A stretch of 54,590 nt of DNA from Leifsonia sp. 71-9 (GCF_001898805.1 NZ_MKVJ01000010.1:40347-94936); one strand, 5' to 3'; shown: positions 30,387 through 39,631, counted from the first letter of the stretch. Made by a program: numbers and translations. The notes: generated by a model not told the origin, from the letters alone.

Positions 30387-30409
30387 TCGCGGGTCGCACC
30401 ACGAGCGAC

Positions 30410-30445
30410 GACGAGGCCGGATCCCGATCGGGGTCCGGCCTCGTC
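30410..30445 (+). terminator. Hairpin terminator after sucD
   Basis: A 16-bp stem (30410-30425 with 30430-30445, left arm GACGAGGCCGGATCCC, one G-T pair) and a 4-base loop, 24 bases after the stop. Confidence 0.85.
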
Positions 30446-30555
30446 GGCGTCTCCGGGGCCGTCCCGCTGCGAAAACGCCCCCTGACGCCTCGCGCAGGCC
30501 CGGCGATACAGTGAGCACGATCGGAGCCGTATCCGTCCGGGACGAAGGGGCCGTC

Positions 30556-31944
30556 ATGCCACGAACGACCAACGCCGAGCTGCTGCAGCGCATCGCGGCG
30601 CTCGAGGCCGAGAACGCGTCCCTCCGCGACGGTCTGGGCGAGAACCCGACCGTGCCTCTCCCGGCCGACGCGGCCGCCGTCCCCGCGCGCACGCACACGC
30701 GCAGCTGGGCGTGGACCCTCCTCGCCACGGTGCTGATCGTGATCGGCGCGATCCTCGCGCCCGTGGCCGTCGTCGCCTCCTGGGCCAAGGTGCAGCTGAC
30801 CGACACGCAGAGCTTCGTCGACACCTACGCCCCGCTCGCCCACGACCCGGCCGTGCAGGCGTACGTGACCGACGAGGCCGTGAAGGTCATCCAGGAGAAC
30901 GTCGACATCCCGCAGGTCACCTCCCAGGTCGTCGACGGCATCACCGAGCTCGGCACGGGGCCGGTCGCCACCAAGGCGCTCGACGCGCTGAAGGGGCCGC
31001 TGGCGCAGGGGATCGTCTCGCTCATCCACACGACCGTCGGCAACTTCGTCTCGTCGGACGCGTTCGCGCAGGTGTGGCAGGAGGCCTTGCGCACCACGCA
31101 CACGCAGCTCGTCGCCACGATGCAGAACGACCCGAAGGCGGCGGTGGCGGTCGGAGCCGACGGCTCGGTCGGCATCCAGCTCGGCCCGATCATCGACCGG
31201 GTCAAGCAGCTGCTGGTTGATCAGGGCCTCACGTTCGCGTCGCAGATCCCGACGATCGACCGGACCATCACGGTCGCCCAGAACTCGTCCATCCCGACCA
31301 TCCAACTGTTCTACGGCGTGGCCGTGGCGGCCGGGGCGTGGCTGCAGTGGATCGCGCTGGCGTTCCTCGTGCTGGGCGTGGTCGTGGCGCGCCGCCGAGC
31401 CCTCGCGCTCGTGTGGGCCGCCGTCGCGCTCGCGCTGTCGATGGTCGTGGTGGTGGCCGGCATCGGCATCGGCCGGCTGGTCTTCGTCGGCTCCGTCTCG
31501 CCCTCGCTCCTGCCCGCCGGCGTCGCGAACACCGTCTACCGCACGCTGACCACGGCGATGCAAGACACGGGGGTAGCCGTCCTCGTGCTGGCGATCGTCG
31601 TCGCGGTGGTCGGCTGGTACTCGGGGCCGTTCGCCGTGCCGCGCAAGCTGCGGGGCTTCTTCGGCTCGGGCATCGCCTGGGTGCGGGAGGCGGCCGAACG
31701 GCACGGCATCACCACGGGACGGACCGGCGAGTGGATCTACGCCCAGCGGGCGCTGCTGCGGGCGGTCGTCGCCCTCGTCGCCGCCGCGCTGGTGCTGTTC
31801 GTCCGTCCGCTCACGCCGCCGCTGATCATCTGGACGCTGGTGCTCGCGGCGCTCGTCATCGCGATCCTCGAACTCGTGCAGCGGCCGGTCATCACGGTGC
31901 CCGAGAACGCGGGCGAGGACACCCCGGTCATGACCGTCTCCTGA
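30556..31944 (+). CDS. Hypothetical membrane protein with N-terminal coiled coil
   Basis: 462 residues from ATG 30556 (a GTG at 30511 would add 15). Residues ~4-25 form a short heptad-like helix (AELLQRIAALEAENASLRD), then a membrane segment (TLLATVLIVIGAILAPVAVVA), a ~190-residue extracytoplasmic domain (from KVQLTDTQSFVDTYAPLAHD to the IPTIDRTITVAQNSSIP region), and four to five further membrane helices. Family name not recognised with certainty; similar proteins are common in Actinobacteria. It stands alone after the sucCD terminator. Confidence 0.78.
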   Translation: MPRTTNAELLQRIAALEAENASLRDGLGENPTVPLPADAAAVPARTHTRSWAWTLLATVLIVIGAILAPVAVVASWAKVQLTDTQSFVDTYAPLAHDPAVQAYVTDEAVKVIQENVDIPQVTSQVVDGITELGTGPVATKALDALKGPLAQGIVSLIHTTVGNFVSSDAFAQVWQEALRTTHTQLVATMQNDPKAAVAVGADGSVGIQLGPIIDRVKQLLVDQGLTFASQIPTIDRTITVAQNSSIPTIQLFYGVAVAAGAWLQWIALAFLVLGVVVARRRALALVWAAVALALSMVVVVAGIGIGRLVFVGSVSPSLLPAGVANTVYRTLTTAMQDTGVAVLVLAIVVAVVGWYSGPFAVPRKLRGFFGSGIAWVREAAERHGITTGRTGEWIYAQRALLRAVVALVAAALVLFVRPLTPPLIIWTLVLAALVIAILELVQRPVITVPENAGEDTPVMTVS

Positions 31945-31983
31945 CCGCCGAAGTGTCGCGGGCGGGCGGCGACCCGCGGCCGG

Positions 31984-31989
31984 TAGGCT
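31984..31989 (+). promoter_or_regulatory. -10 element for the DUF6350 gene
   Basis: TAGGCT, 10 bases before ATG 32000, no ribosome site between. Confidence 0.45.
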
Positions 31990-31999
31990 CCATCCGGTC

Positions 32000-33241
32000 A
32001 TGACTCGCACAACCGTCGCCCTGCTCGCCGCACTGGAGGCGGTCATCGTGGCCGCGATCGGGCTCGCGATCGCCCTGGTCCCGCTGACGATCCTCTGGGC
32101 GGTGCAGTACCAGCTCGGCGCCGACTGGATCGTGGTCTGGCGCGCGGCCGCGGACGTCTGGTTGGTCGGTCACGGCACCAACCTGACGGTGACGCTCGAC
32201 GCGCAGACCGTTGCGACGCTGGGGCTGCCTGGCGCAGCCACACCCTTCCAGGTGACCATCGCGCTGCTCGGGTTCGCCGTGCTCACCGCCGGGCTCGGCG
32301 TGCGCACGGGATCGCGCGCGGCGGAGACGCCCTTCCGCTTCGCGGGGGCGCTGAGCGCGCTCGCCGCGTTCGCCGCGGTCGCGACACTCGTCACGCTGAC
32401 GGCAGGGAGCGACGTGGTGCGTCCGTCGGTATGGCAGGGGATCGTGCTCCCGCCCTTCGTCTACGCGGTGGGGATCGCGGCCGGTTTCGGGTTCGCCGCC
32501 CTGCGGTCGGCTCGCGCCACCACGGACGAGGACGGGGAGGCCGTCGCCGCGCCTCCACTGGTCGCGGTCGTGCGGGACCGGCTGGCCGCCATACCGGAAA
32601 GCGTCCGGTCGGGGGTGCTCGCCGCGATGCGCGCCGGGTCGGCCGCCACCGCGATCGTCATCGGCGCGGCCGCGCTCATCGTGGCCCTGCTCATCTTCGG
32701 CAACTACGGCACGATCATCACCATGTACGAGCAGCTCCAGGCGGGGGCGCTCGGAGGCGTCGCCCTCACCCTCGGTCAGCTGGCGTTCCTCCCGAACCTG
32801 GTGATCTGGATGGCCTCCTGGCTCGTCGGCCCCGGCTTCGCCATCGGGACGGGCTCGTCGGTGAGCCCGATCGGGACCGAGCTCGGCCCCCTGCCGGCGC
32901 TCCCGCTCTTCGGCGTGATCCCGCCCGGCGGCTTCGCCTTCGGCCTCGTCGGCGTGCTGGTCCCGCTGATCGCGGGCTTCCTCGCCGCCGCCCTGCTGCG
33001 CTCGCGGCCCTGGATGCGGCTCCCGGAGGGACCGCTCCCGCTCTTCCTGACCGCCCTCGCGATCGGTATCGTTACGGGCATCGAGCTCGGACTGCTGGCC
33101 TGGTGGTCCTCCGGTGCGCTCGGCCCCGGCCGGCTGCACGATGTGGGACCGAACCCGTGGCTGGTCGGTGCGATCGTGACGGTGGAGGTCGCCGTCGCGG
33201 CGGTCATCGGGCTCATGGCGGGAGGACGGGCGCGCAGATGA
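32000..33241 (+). CDS. DUF6350 family membrane protein
   Basis: 413 residues, eight or more hydrophobic segments, beginning TRTTVALLAALEAVIVAAIG. Features such as NYGTIITMYEQLQAGALGG and LPNLVIWMASWLVGPGFAIG fit DUF6350, an actinobacterial family usually encoded just upstream of purN-purH, as here. Function unknown. A hydrophilic loop spans about residues 170-205. The stop overlaps the next ATG (ATGA). Confidence 0.83.
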   Translation: MTRTTVALLAALEAVIVAAIGLAIALVPLTILWAVQYQLGADWIVVWRAAADVWLVGHGTNLTVTLDAQTVATLGLPGAATPFQVTIALLGFAVLTAGLGVRTGSRAAETPFRFAGALSALAAFAAVATLVTLTAGSDVVRPSVWQGIVLPPFVYAVGIAAGFGFAALRSARATTDEDGEAVAAPPLVAVVRDRLAAIPESVRSGVLAAMRAGSAATAIVIGAAALIVALLIFGNYGTIITMYEQLQAGALGGVALTLGQLAFLPNLVIWMASWLVGPGFAIGTGSSVSPIGTELGPLPALPLFGVIPPGGFAFGLVGVLVPLIAGFLAAALLRSRPWMRLPEGPLPLFLTALAIGIVTGIELGLLAWWSSGALGPGRLHDVGPNPWLVGAIVTVEVAVAAVIGLMAGGRARR

Positions 33242-34560
33242 GCTCCTGGCTGCCGCGGTTCCACCTCCCGAGGGTCACGCTCCGCCGGCGGTCGATCGAG
33301 GCGGAGCAGATCGTCGAGACGCCGTCCGCCCAGCTGCAGGAGTTCCTGGTGCTGCTCGGCAGCGCGCTGCTCGCCATCGGCACCGCCGCGACGGACATCC
33401 AGCAGACCCTCACGCGCGTCGCCATCGCGCTCGGCTCGCGCAAGGCGAGCCTGATCGTGTTCCCGACGCTGATCTTCGTCGGCATGCCGGGGGAGTCGCA
33501 GACCCGGTTCGAAGTCGCGATGCCCACCGGCGGGGAGGTGCGGTTCGACCGGGCCGCGCGCATCTACAGCATCGTGGACCTCGCGCTCGCCGGAAAGATC
33601 ACGGCGGCCGACGGCTCAGCGGCCGTACGGGAGGTCATCGCGACGAAACCGCGTTTCAACCGAGTGGTGCGCGTCATCGGCCACGGTGTCGCGGCAGCCG
33701 GCGTCGCCCTGGTGCTGCTCGGGGCCGAGACGACGAGCATGCTGTACGCGCTGGTGCTCGGGATGCTGGTGGGCGCAGCGAAGCTGCTGGTCCGGCCGGG
33801 GACGTACGCCGCCATCCTGCTGCCCGTCGCCACGGCCTTCCTCCTCGCCCTCCTCGTCTTCGCCCTCGGCAAGACCGTCGTGATCGGCGAGCCGCTGCAG
33901 GTGCTCATCCCGCCGCTGGTGACGCTGCTGCCGGGCGCGCTGCTGACGACGGGCATCCAGGAGCTCGCCGCGGGCGACATGGTCGCCGGGGCGAGCCGTC
34001 TCGTCTCCGGGATCGCGCAGCTCGGCTTCCTGGCCATCGGGATCCTCGCGGCACTGACCATCACCGGCGTCCCCGCCTCGGCCGCCCTGCTGAGCACGCA
34101 GCCGCCGCTCGGCGCCTTCCAGCCGTGGGTGGGCGTCCTGCTCTTCTCGGTCGGCATCTTCTTCTACTACTGCGGCCCGCGCCGGTCCCTGTACTTCCTG
34201 ACCTTCGTGCTGCTGGTCGCCTACGGCGGGCAGGTGGTGGGCGCCCTGCTCATGGGCAACGTCTTCAGCGGGTTCTTCGGCGCGTTCGCGCTGACCGTCG
34301 TCGCCTACCTCGTGCAGTCGGTCCCCGGCGCCCCTCCGGCCGTCGTCTGCTTCCTGCCGGCGTTCTGGCTGCTCGTCCCGGGCGCCACCGGGCTCATCCG
34401 CCTCACGCAGAGCGCCACCGGGGTCGACTTCGACGCCAGCAGCGTCCCGAACCTCCTCGGCTCCATCGTCTCGATCGCCCTCGGCGTGCTGGTCGGGACG
34501 GCGCTGTTCCGGCAGATCTACACGATCGCCCCCGCCCGCTGGAAGCTCCGCCTGGTCTGA
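33238..34560 (+). CDS. Threonine/serine exporter family protein (ThrE)
   Basis: 440 residues from ATG 33238. It combines the N-terminal ThrE_1 (DUF1212) part, with a soluble region (TLIFVGMPGESQTRFEVAMP) before the helices, and the C-terminal ThrE_2 helices, the fused form seen in Corynebacterium ThrE, which exports threonine and serine. About ten hydrophobic segments, including LLPGALLTTGIQELAAGDMV, a conserved family stretch. The start lies in an ATGA overlap with DUF6350. Confidence 0.88.
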   Translation: MSSWLPRFHLPRVTLRRRSIEAEQIVETPSAQLQEFLVLLGSALLAIGTAATDIQQTLTRVAIALGSRKASLIVFPTLIFVGMPGESQTRFEVAMPTGGEVRFDRAARIYSIVDLALAGKITAADGSAAVREVIATKPRFNRVVRVIGHGVAAAGVALVLLGAETTSMLYALVLGMLVGAAKLLVRPGTYAAILLPVATAFLLALLVFALGKTVVIGEPLQVLIPPLVTLLPGALLTTGIQELAAGDMVAGASRLVSGIAQLGFLAIGILAALTITGVPASAALLSTQPPLGAFQPWVGVLLFSVGIFFYYCGPRRSLYFLTFVLLVAYGGQVVGALLMGNVFSGFFGAFALTVVAYLVQSVPGAPPAVVCFLPAFWLLVPGATGLIRLTQSATGVDFDASSVPNLLGSIVSIALGVLVGTALFRQIYTIAPARWKLRLV

Positions 34561-34597
34561 CCCCTCCGGCTGGTCGGCCTGCTCATCCGAGCGCCGG

Positions 34598-34603
34598 TAG
34601 GCT
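34598..34603 (+). promoter_or_regulatory. -10 element of a probably leaderless purN transcript
   Basis: TAGGCT ends 6 bases before GTG 34610. It would separate purNH transcription from the upstream membrane genes. Confidence 0.55.
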
Positions 34604-34609
34604 GGTCGC

Positions 34610-35203
34610 GTGCTCTCGATTGTCGTGCTGATCTCCGGTGGAGGCTCGAACCTCCGCGCACTGCTCGAGGCGTCCCAGGACGCGGAGTTCCCCGCCCGGG
34701 TCGTCGCCGTGGGGGCCGACCGCGACGCCGACGGACTCGCGCACGCGGAGGAGTTCGGCATCCCGTCCTTCACGGTGCCGTTCTCGTCGTTCGACGACCG
34801 GGAGCAGTGGGGCGACGAGCTGCTCGCCCAGATCCGCCAGTGGGAGCCCGACCTGGTCGTCCTCTCCGGGTTCATGCGCCTCGTGCCGCCGCGCGTGGTC
34901 GAGGCCTTCTCGCCGAACCTCATCAACACCCACCCCGCGTACCTCCCGGAGTTCCCCGGGGCGCACGGGGTGCGCGACGCGCTCGCCGCGGGCGCCACCC
35001 AGACCGGCGCGAGCCTCATCGTGGTGGACGACGGCGTGGACGCCGGCCCCATCATCAGCCAGGAGCGCGTGCCGATCCTGCCGGGCGACACCGAGGCCGC
35101 CCTGCACGAGCGCATCAAACCCGTGGAGCGACGGCTTCTGATCGACGCCGTCCTCGACATCGCCAACGGACACATCGACCTCAAGGAGCTTTCCCGAGCA
35201 TGA
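34610..35203 (+). CDS. purN: Phosphoribosylglycinamide formyltransferase 1
   Basis: 197 residues. Transfers the formyl group of 10-formyl-THF to GAR in purine synthesis. [19 protein letters not shown] binds the substrate phosphate; [13 protein letters not shown] and [20 protein letters not shown] carry the catalytic Asn and His; [11 protein letters not shown] contains the catalytic Asp. The stop overlaps the purH start (ATGA). Confidence 0.96.
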   Translation: MLSIVVLISGGGSNLRALLEASQDAEFPARVVAVGADRDADGLAHAEEFGIPSFTVPFSSFDDREQWGDELLAQIRQWEPDLVVLSGFMRLVPPRVVEAFSPNLINTHPAYLPEFPGAHGVRDALAAGATQTGASLIVVDDGVDAGPIISQERVPILPGDTEAALHERIKPVERRLLIDAVLDIANGHIDLKELSRA

Positions 35204-36780
35204 GCGGACCCCGTCACGACTCCAGCCTCTACCGCGAACGGGATGTCGTCCCGATCCGCCGTGCGCTGATCTCGGTCAGCGACAAGACCGGCCTCCTCGA
35301 CCTCGCGCAGACGCTCGCCGAGGCGGGCGTGGAGATCGTCTCGACGGGTTCGACCGCCCAGACCATCCGCGACGCCGGCCACGCCGTCACCGATGTCGCG
35401 ACCGTCACCGGGTTCCCGGAGTCGCTCGACGGCCGGGTGAAGACGCTGCACCCCGCCATCCACTCGGGTCTGCTCGCGGACCTCCGCCTCGCCTCGCACG
35501 AGGAGCAGCTGAAGGACCTCGGCATCGAGCCGTTCGAGCTGGTCGTCGTCAACCTCTACCCGTTCGTGGAGACCGTGGCGTCGGGAGCCGTCGGCAACGA
35601 CGTCGTCGAGCAGATCGACATCGGCGGCCCGGCGATGGTCCGCGCCTCGGCGAAGAACCACGCTAACGTCGCCATCGTCGTCTCGCCGTCCGACTACGCG
35701 GCGATCGCCGACGCCGTCGCCGCGGGCGGCACGACCTTCGACCAGCGTCGAGAGCTCGCGGCCCGCGCCTTCGCGCACACGGCCTCGTACGACGGCGCCG
35801 TGGCCGCCTGGTTCGCCGGTGAGGCTCCGAGCACCGATGACTTCCCGGAGCGCTTCGAGGTGCGCGCCGAACTCGCGCACACGCTGCGCTACGGCGAGAA
35901 CTCGCACCAGGCCGCCGCGATCTACACCGACCCCACCGGGCGCGGCATCGCGCAGGCGACCCAGCTCGGCGGCAAGGAGATGTCGTACAACAACTACGTG
36001 GACGCCGACGCGGCGCTGCGCAGCGCGTACGACTTCACCGAGCCCGCCGTCGCGATCATCAAGCACGCCAACCCGTGCGGCATCGCGGTCGCAGACGACA
36101 TCGCGGACGCCCACCGCAAGGCGCACGAGTGCGACCCCGTGTCGGCCTACGGCGGCGTGATCGCGGCCAACCGCACCGTCACCCTCGCGATGGCGGAGAC
36201 GGTCAAGGGCATCTTCACCGAGGTCCTGATCGCGCCCGGGTACGAGCCGGAGGCGCTGGAGCTGCTGCAGACCAAGAAGAACCTCCGCATCCTCCAGCTG
36301 CCGGAGGGCTACGCCCGCGCGACGACCGAGTTCCGTCAGATCTCGGGCGGCGTGCTCGTGCAGGACGCGGACCGTTTCGACGAGTTCGACTCCTCGAGCT
36401 GGACCCTGGTCTCGGGCGAGGAGGCCGACGCGGCGACCCGCGCCGACCTCGAGTTCGCCTGGAAGGCCTGCCGCGCGGTGAAGTCCAACGCCATTCTGCT
36501 CGCGCACGACGGCGCCTCCGTCGGCGTCGGCATGGGACAGGTCAACCGCGTGGACTCCTGCCACCTCGCCGTCAGCCGGGCGGGGGAGCGGGCGTCCGGT
36601 TCGGTCGCCGCGTCCGACGCGTTCTTCCCGTTCGCCGACGGTCCCGAGATCCTGATCGCCGCGGGCGTGCGCGCGATCGTGCAGCCCGGCGGCTCGATCC
36701 GCGACGAGGACGTGATCGCGGCGGCGAAGGCCGCCGGCGTCACGATGTACTTCACGGGCGAGCGCCACTTCTTCCACTGA
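35200..36780 (+). CDS. purH: Bifunctional AICAR transformylase / IMP cyclohydrolase
   Basis: 526 residues from ATG 35200. Performs the last two steps to IMP. N-terminal MGS-like cyclohydrolase domain ([40 protein letters not shown]), C-terminal transformylase domain ([24 protein letters not shown] with the catalytic Lys-His pair, and [14 protein letters not shown]). Supplies IMP to GuaB encoded 30 kb upstream. Coupled to purN by overlap. Confidence 0.97.
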   Translation: MSGPRHDSSLYRERDVVPIRRALISVSDKTGLLDLAQTLAEAGVEIVSTGSTAQTIRDAGHAVTDVATVTGFPESLDGRVKTLHPAIHSGLLADLRLASHEEQLKDLGIEPFELVVVNLYPFVETVASGAVGNDVVEQIDIGGPAMVRASAKNHANVAIVVSPSDYAAIADAVAAGGTTFDQRRELAARAFAHTASYDGAVAAWFAGEAPSTDDFPERFEVRAELAHTLRYGENSHQAAAIYTDPTGRGIAQATQLGGKEMSYNNYVDADAALRSAYDFTEPAVAIIKHANPCGIAVADDIADAHRKAHECDPVSAYGGVIAANRTVTLAMAETVKGIFTEVLIAPGYEPEALELLQTKKNLRILQLPEGYARATTEFRQISGGVLVQDADRFDEFDSSSWTLVSGEEADAATRADLEFAWKACRAVKSNAILLAHDGASVGVGMGQVNRVDSCHLAVSRAGERASGSVAASDAFFPFADGPEILIAAGVRAIVQPGGSIRDEDVIAAAKAAGVTMYFTGERHFFH

Positions 36781-36789
36781 CATTGCGTC

Positions 36790-36862
36790 CCTCGTGGGGT
36801 CACGGGAGAATGGAGGGCGGTCCACAAGACCGCTCAGCCACCACCGCGATCCCACGAGGAGA
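36790..36862 (+). promoter_or_regulatory. Inverted repeat that could sequester the ribosome site of the Leu/Val dehydrogenase gene
   Basis: Arm CCTCGTGGGGTC (36790-36801) pairs over 12 bp, with one G-T, with GATCCCACGAGG (36848-36859), which contains part of the GAGGAG ribosome site before ATG 36868. Inside lies a second hairpin, GCGGTC (36817-36822) with GACCGC (36828-36833). It may be an RNA switch or just an operator plus chance pairing. Confidence 0.45.
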
Positions 36863-36867
36863 CACCG

Positions 36868-37947
36868 ATGTCCGTCCTGCCCGCAACCCTGGTCGAATCC
36901 ACCGGAACCGACCTGCCGCACGAAACACTGCACGTGGTCAAGGGGAGGCGGAGCGGTCTCACGATCAGCATCGCGGTCCACTCCACCGTGCTCGGCCCCG
37001 CCCTCGGCGGCTGCCGGGTGTGGACGTACGACTCCTGGCTCGAGGCGGTCGTCGACTCGCTGCGCCTCGCCGAGGGGATGACGCTGAAGAACGCCGCTGC
37101 GGGGCTCAACCGCGGCGGGGGCAAGACCGTCGTCTACGTGCCGCGTGACGTCGAGCTGACGCCGACGCTCCGCTACCAGGCGATGCTCGACCTCGGCGAC
37201 GCGATCGAGAGCCTCGGCGGCAGCTACATGACGGCGGAGGATGTCGGCACGAGTGCCGAGGACATGGCCGTCGTCGCCACCCGAACCGCGCATGTCTGCG
37301 GGCTCCCCTCCGCCGACGGCGGCGTCGGAGAGCCGAGCGACGCGACCGCCGCCGGCGTCTACGCCGGCCTGCTCGCGACGCTGGAGCGCGCGGTCGGAAC
37401 CCGGTCGGTCGCCGGCCGCCGCATCACCGTGCTCGGCCTCGGCCACGTCGGTTCGCTGCTGGCGATGCGGCTCGCGAGCGAGGGCGCCGTGCTCACCGTC
37501 ACCGACGTCAACCCGGCCAAGCGCGCGCTCGCGGACGCGATCGGTGCGACCTGGGTCGAGCCGGGCGAGGCGCACCGCGTCGAGGGCGATCTCTTCGTTC
37601 CCGCCGGCGTCGGCGGGGTGCTCACCGACACCGTGATCGACGAGCTGCGCGTGAAGGCGGTCGTCGGTCCGGCGAACAACCAGCTCGCCAGCCGTTCGGG
37701 CGCCGGGAGGCTCGCGGCGCGCGGCATCCTCTGGGCCCCCGATTTCGTCGTCAACGCGGGCGGCGTGATCTTCCTGGCCATGATGAACGAGGAGCAGCCG
37801 TCCGCTGAGGCGACGGCCGAGCGGGTGGAGCGGATCGGCGACATCGTCGCCGAGGTGTTCGCCGTCGCGGAGCAGCGCGGGATCACCACGCTCGAGGCCG
37901 CCGACGAGCTCGCGCTCGCCCGGCTGCGCGAACCAGCCAACGCATAG
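36868..37947 (+). CDS. Glu/Leu/Phe/Val dehydrogenase (leucine/valine dehydrogenase type)
   Basis: 359 residues, the length of Leu/Val dehydrogenases rather than ~450 of glutamate dehydrogenases. Reversibly deaminates a branched-chain amino acid with NAD+. GCRVWTYDSWLEAVVDSLRL; GMTLKNAAAGLNRGGGKTVV with substrate Lys74 and catalytic Lys86; the Rossmann glycines in VLGLGHVGSLLAMRL; and GPANNQLAS. Start ATG 36868 after GAGGAGACACCG. Substrate choice among Leu, Val and Phe is not fixed by what I can see. Confidence 0.9.
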   Translation: MSVLPATLVESTGTDLPHETLHVVKGRRSGLTISIAVHSTVLGPALGGCRVWTYDSWLEAVVDSLRLAEGMTLKNAAAGLNRGGGKTVVYVPRDVELTPTLRYQAMLDLGDAIESLGGSYMTAEDVGTSAEDMAVVATRTAHVCGLPSADGGVGEPSDATAAGVYAGLLATLERAVGTRSVAGRRITVLGLGHVGSLLAMRLASEGAVLTVTDVNPAKRALADAIGATWVEPGEAHRVEGDLFVPAGVGGVLTDTVIDELRVKAVVGPANNQLASRSGAGRLAARGILWAPDFVVNAGGVIFLAMMNEEQPSAEATAERVERIGDIVAEVFAVAEQRGITTLEAADELALARLREPANA

Positions 37948-37958
37948 AAACGCTCCGA

Positions 37959-37964
37959 TAGGGT
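37959..37964 (+). promoter_or_regulatory. -10 element for the membrane dimethylargininase-like gene
   Basis: TAGGGT, 8 bases before ATG 37973 and 12 bases after the preceding stop. Confidence 0.45.
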
Positions 37965-37972
37965 TGGTTCCC

Positions 37973-39196
37973 ATGACGTCTTCGTGGGGCCGCCGGCTCA
38001 TCGCATCCCTTGTCGTTGCCTTCGTGGTGGCCTTCGTCGTGCACGCGGCGATGATCGCCGCGTTCTACGTGGGGAGCCTCGCCGGGTCGTCGGCTCCATC
38101 GGGGGCGTTGATCGTCGCCGTCAGCAACTACTTCTCGCTGACGAGCGTGCTCGCGTTCGTGCTGCTCTTCGTCGCGGGCGTGGTCGGAGCGTTCGACCGC
38201 TGGTGGACGGCGCTGATCGCCGGCCTCCTGGTCGGCTTCCTCTCGCCCGCGATCGGCACGCTCGTCACGGCGACCTCGGGCGGCTCGCCGTTCAGCGGCC
38301 AGCTCGTCGTCGCCGTGCTCGGCACCCTCCTGGGCATCAACCTGCTCTACGGCGTCAGCGTCGCCGTGCTCACCCCGACCTTCGGACGCTGGCTGTTCCG
38401 CATCATCGAGGGCGTGCGCAGCCGTTTCGAGACGGAGCGCAAGGTCGCACTCGTCCGCATCCCGGCCAAGAACCTGCAGGACGGCCTCGTCACCCACATC
38501 GACCGCACCGCCGTCGACGCCGAGCTCGCCGACACCCAGTGGGACGGCTACGTGAGCGCCCTCTCGCAGGCGGGCTGGCAGACGGTCGAGGTCGCCTCCG
38601 CCGACTCCCTGGCCGACTCGGTCTTCGTCGAGGACACCGCCGTCGTCTTCGGCGACACCGCCGTCATCACCCGCCCGGGCGCGGACTCCCGCAAGCCCGA
38701 GGTCGCCGGCACCGAGGCCGCCCTGCGCGCGCAGGGCCTCCGCCTCGAGCGCATCGAGGAGCCGGGAACCCTGGAGGGCGGCGACGTCCTCAAGGTCGGC
38801 TCGACCGTCTACGTCGGCCGCGGCGGCCGCACCAATGGCGAGGGCATCCGTCAGCTGCGCGCCCTCGTGGCACCGCTCGGCTACACGGTCGTCGGCGTCC
38901 CGGTCACCAAGGCGCTCCACCTCAAGACCGCCGTCACCGCCCTGCCCGACGGCACCGTCATCGGCTACGAGCCCCTCGTCGACGAGCCGCGCATCTTCGA
39001 GCGCTTCCTGCCCGTCCCCGAGGCCCACGGCACCGCGGTCGTCGTGCTCGACGACGAGACGCTCCTCATCTCGTCCGCCGCGCCCCAGACCGCGGCGCTC
39101 CTCGAAGACCTCGGCTACACGACCATCGCCGTCGACATCTCCGAGTTCGAGAAGCTCGAGGGCTGCGTCACCTGCCTGTCCATCCGGATCCGCTGA
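37973..39196 (+). CDS. Membrane-anchored dimethylarginine dimethylaminohydrolase-like protein
   Basis: 407 residues from ATG 37973 (TTG 37964 in frame). Residues ~8-140 hold four hydrophobic helices (LIASLVVAFVVAFVVHAAMI; LTSVLAFVLLFVAGVVGAF; LIAGLLVGFLSPAIGTLVTA; LVVAVLGTLLGINLLYGVSV). Residues ~155-407 are a DDAH/amidinotransferase-fold enzyme: FVEDTAVVFGDTAVITRPGA, GTLEGGDVLKVGSTVYVG, catalytic His316 in ALHLKTAV, and the C-terminal EFEKLEGCVTCLSIRIR with Cys401 as probable nucleophile. Known DDAHs are soluble ~250-residue proteins that turn methylarginine into citrulline; the membrane half is the oddity. Arginine or a related guanidine could equally be the substrate. Confidence 0.85.
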   Translation: MTSSWGRRLIASLVVAFVVAFVVHAAMIAAFYVGSLAGSSAPSGALIVAVSNYFSLTSVLAFVLLFVAGVVGAFDRWWTALIAGLLVGFLSPAIGTLVTATSGGSPFSGQLVVAVLGTLLGINLLYGVSVAVLTPTFGRWLFRIIEGVRSRFETERKVALVRIPAKNLQDGLVTHIDRTAVDAELADTQWDGYVSALSQAGWQTVEVASADSLADSVFVEDTAVVFGDTAVITRPGADSRKPEVAGTEAALRAQGLRLERIEEPGTLEGGDVLKVGSTVYVGRGGRTNGEGIRQLRALVAPLGYTVVGVPVTKALHLKTAVTALPDGTVIGYEPLVDEPRIFERFLPVPEAHGTAVVVLDDETLLISSAAPQTAALLEDLGYTTIAVDISEFEKLEGCVTCLSIRIR

Positions 39197-39222
39197 GCCG
39201 CATCCGCCCGACCTGACCGTTG

Positions 39223-39282
39223 CCGAGGGGCACGTCGTGGTCGCCATTCCGCAGGGAATGAGCGCCACGACGTGCCCCTCGG
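39223..39282. terminator. Long hairpin between convergent genes, possible extragenic palindrome
   Basis: An 18-bp perfect stem (39223-39240 with 39265-39282, left arm CCGAGGGGCACGTCGTGG) encloses an inner hairpin CATTCC/GGAATG (39245-39250 with 39255-39260). It can terminate both the dimethylargininase-like gene and the convergent small gene. It is longer and more elaborate than the other terminators here. Confidence 0.75.
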
Positions 39283-39301
39283 TGCTTTCTGGTGCCGTGA
39301 C

Positions 39302-39544
39302 CTACGACTGGAATGCGACTCCCTCGGGCCATTCGCCCGTCCGGTCAAATGCGCGGCGCGCTTTGGCCACGATCGCCGCAGCGGAGCTTGAGCGCTCCTC
39401 TGCGCCGTCGACATACCAAGCCTCGGGATCGGCGCGCGGGATCACCAGGGTGCCATCCCACTGCTCGTCCTGATTCTCGGCGAAGCGGTACCTCACTGCC
39501 TGGTCAGTGAGCTCCACGAGTTTCCCGTAGATCAGCCGTGCCAT
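39302..39544 (-). CDS. Small hypothetical protein, possible orphan immunity-type protein
   Basis: 80 residues from ATG 39544, preceded by a strong GAAGGAGGTC ribosome site. Sequence MARLIYGKLVELTDQAVRYR, then WDGTLVIPRADPEAWYVDG and a helical C-terminal half ending in GEWPEGVAFQS. No signal peptide or membrane segment. Not firmly recognised; it recalls short actinobacterial proteins found beside toxin loci. The two genes upstream on the same strand are immunity-like. Call rests on ribosome site, length and context. Confidence 0.6.
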   Translation of the reverse strand: MARLIYGKLVELTDQAVRYRFAENQDEQWDGTLVIPRADPEAWYVDGAEERSSSAAAIVAKARRAFDRTGEWPEGVAFQS

Positions 39545-39631
39545 GAGGAGACCTCCTTCGGTCGGTCTGCCGTCTGGCCAGCGTGGGATCGCGCTGGGCC
39601 CCGGCTCGCGTCCTCCCCATCCCGACGCGTC

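Noticed and set aside
33616-38001. A 1461-codon open frame on the minus strand
   Set aside because: It lies antisense to ThrE, purN, purH and the amino-acid dehydrogenase, all of which are recognisable. Its translation is low-complexity Arg/Gly/Val/Asp/Glu-rich, as expected for the antisense frame of high-GC genes.
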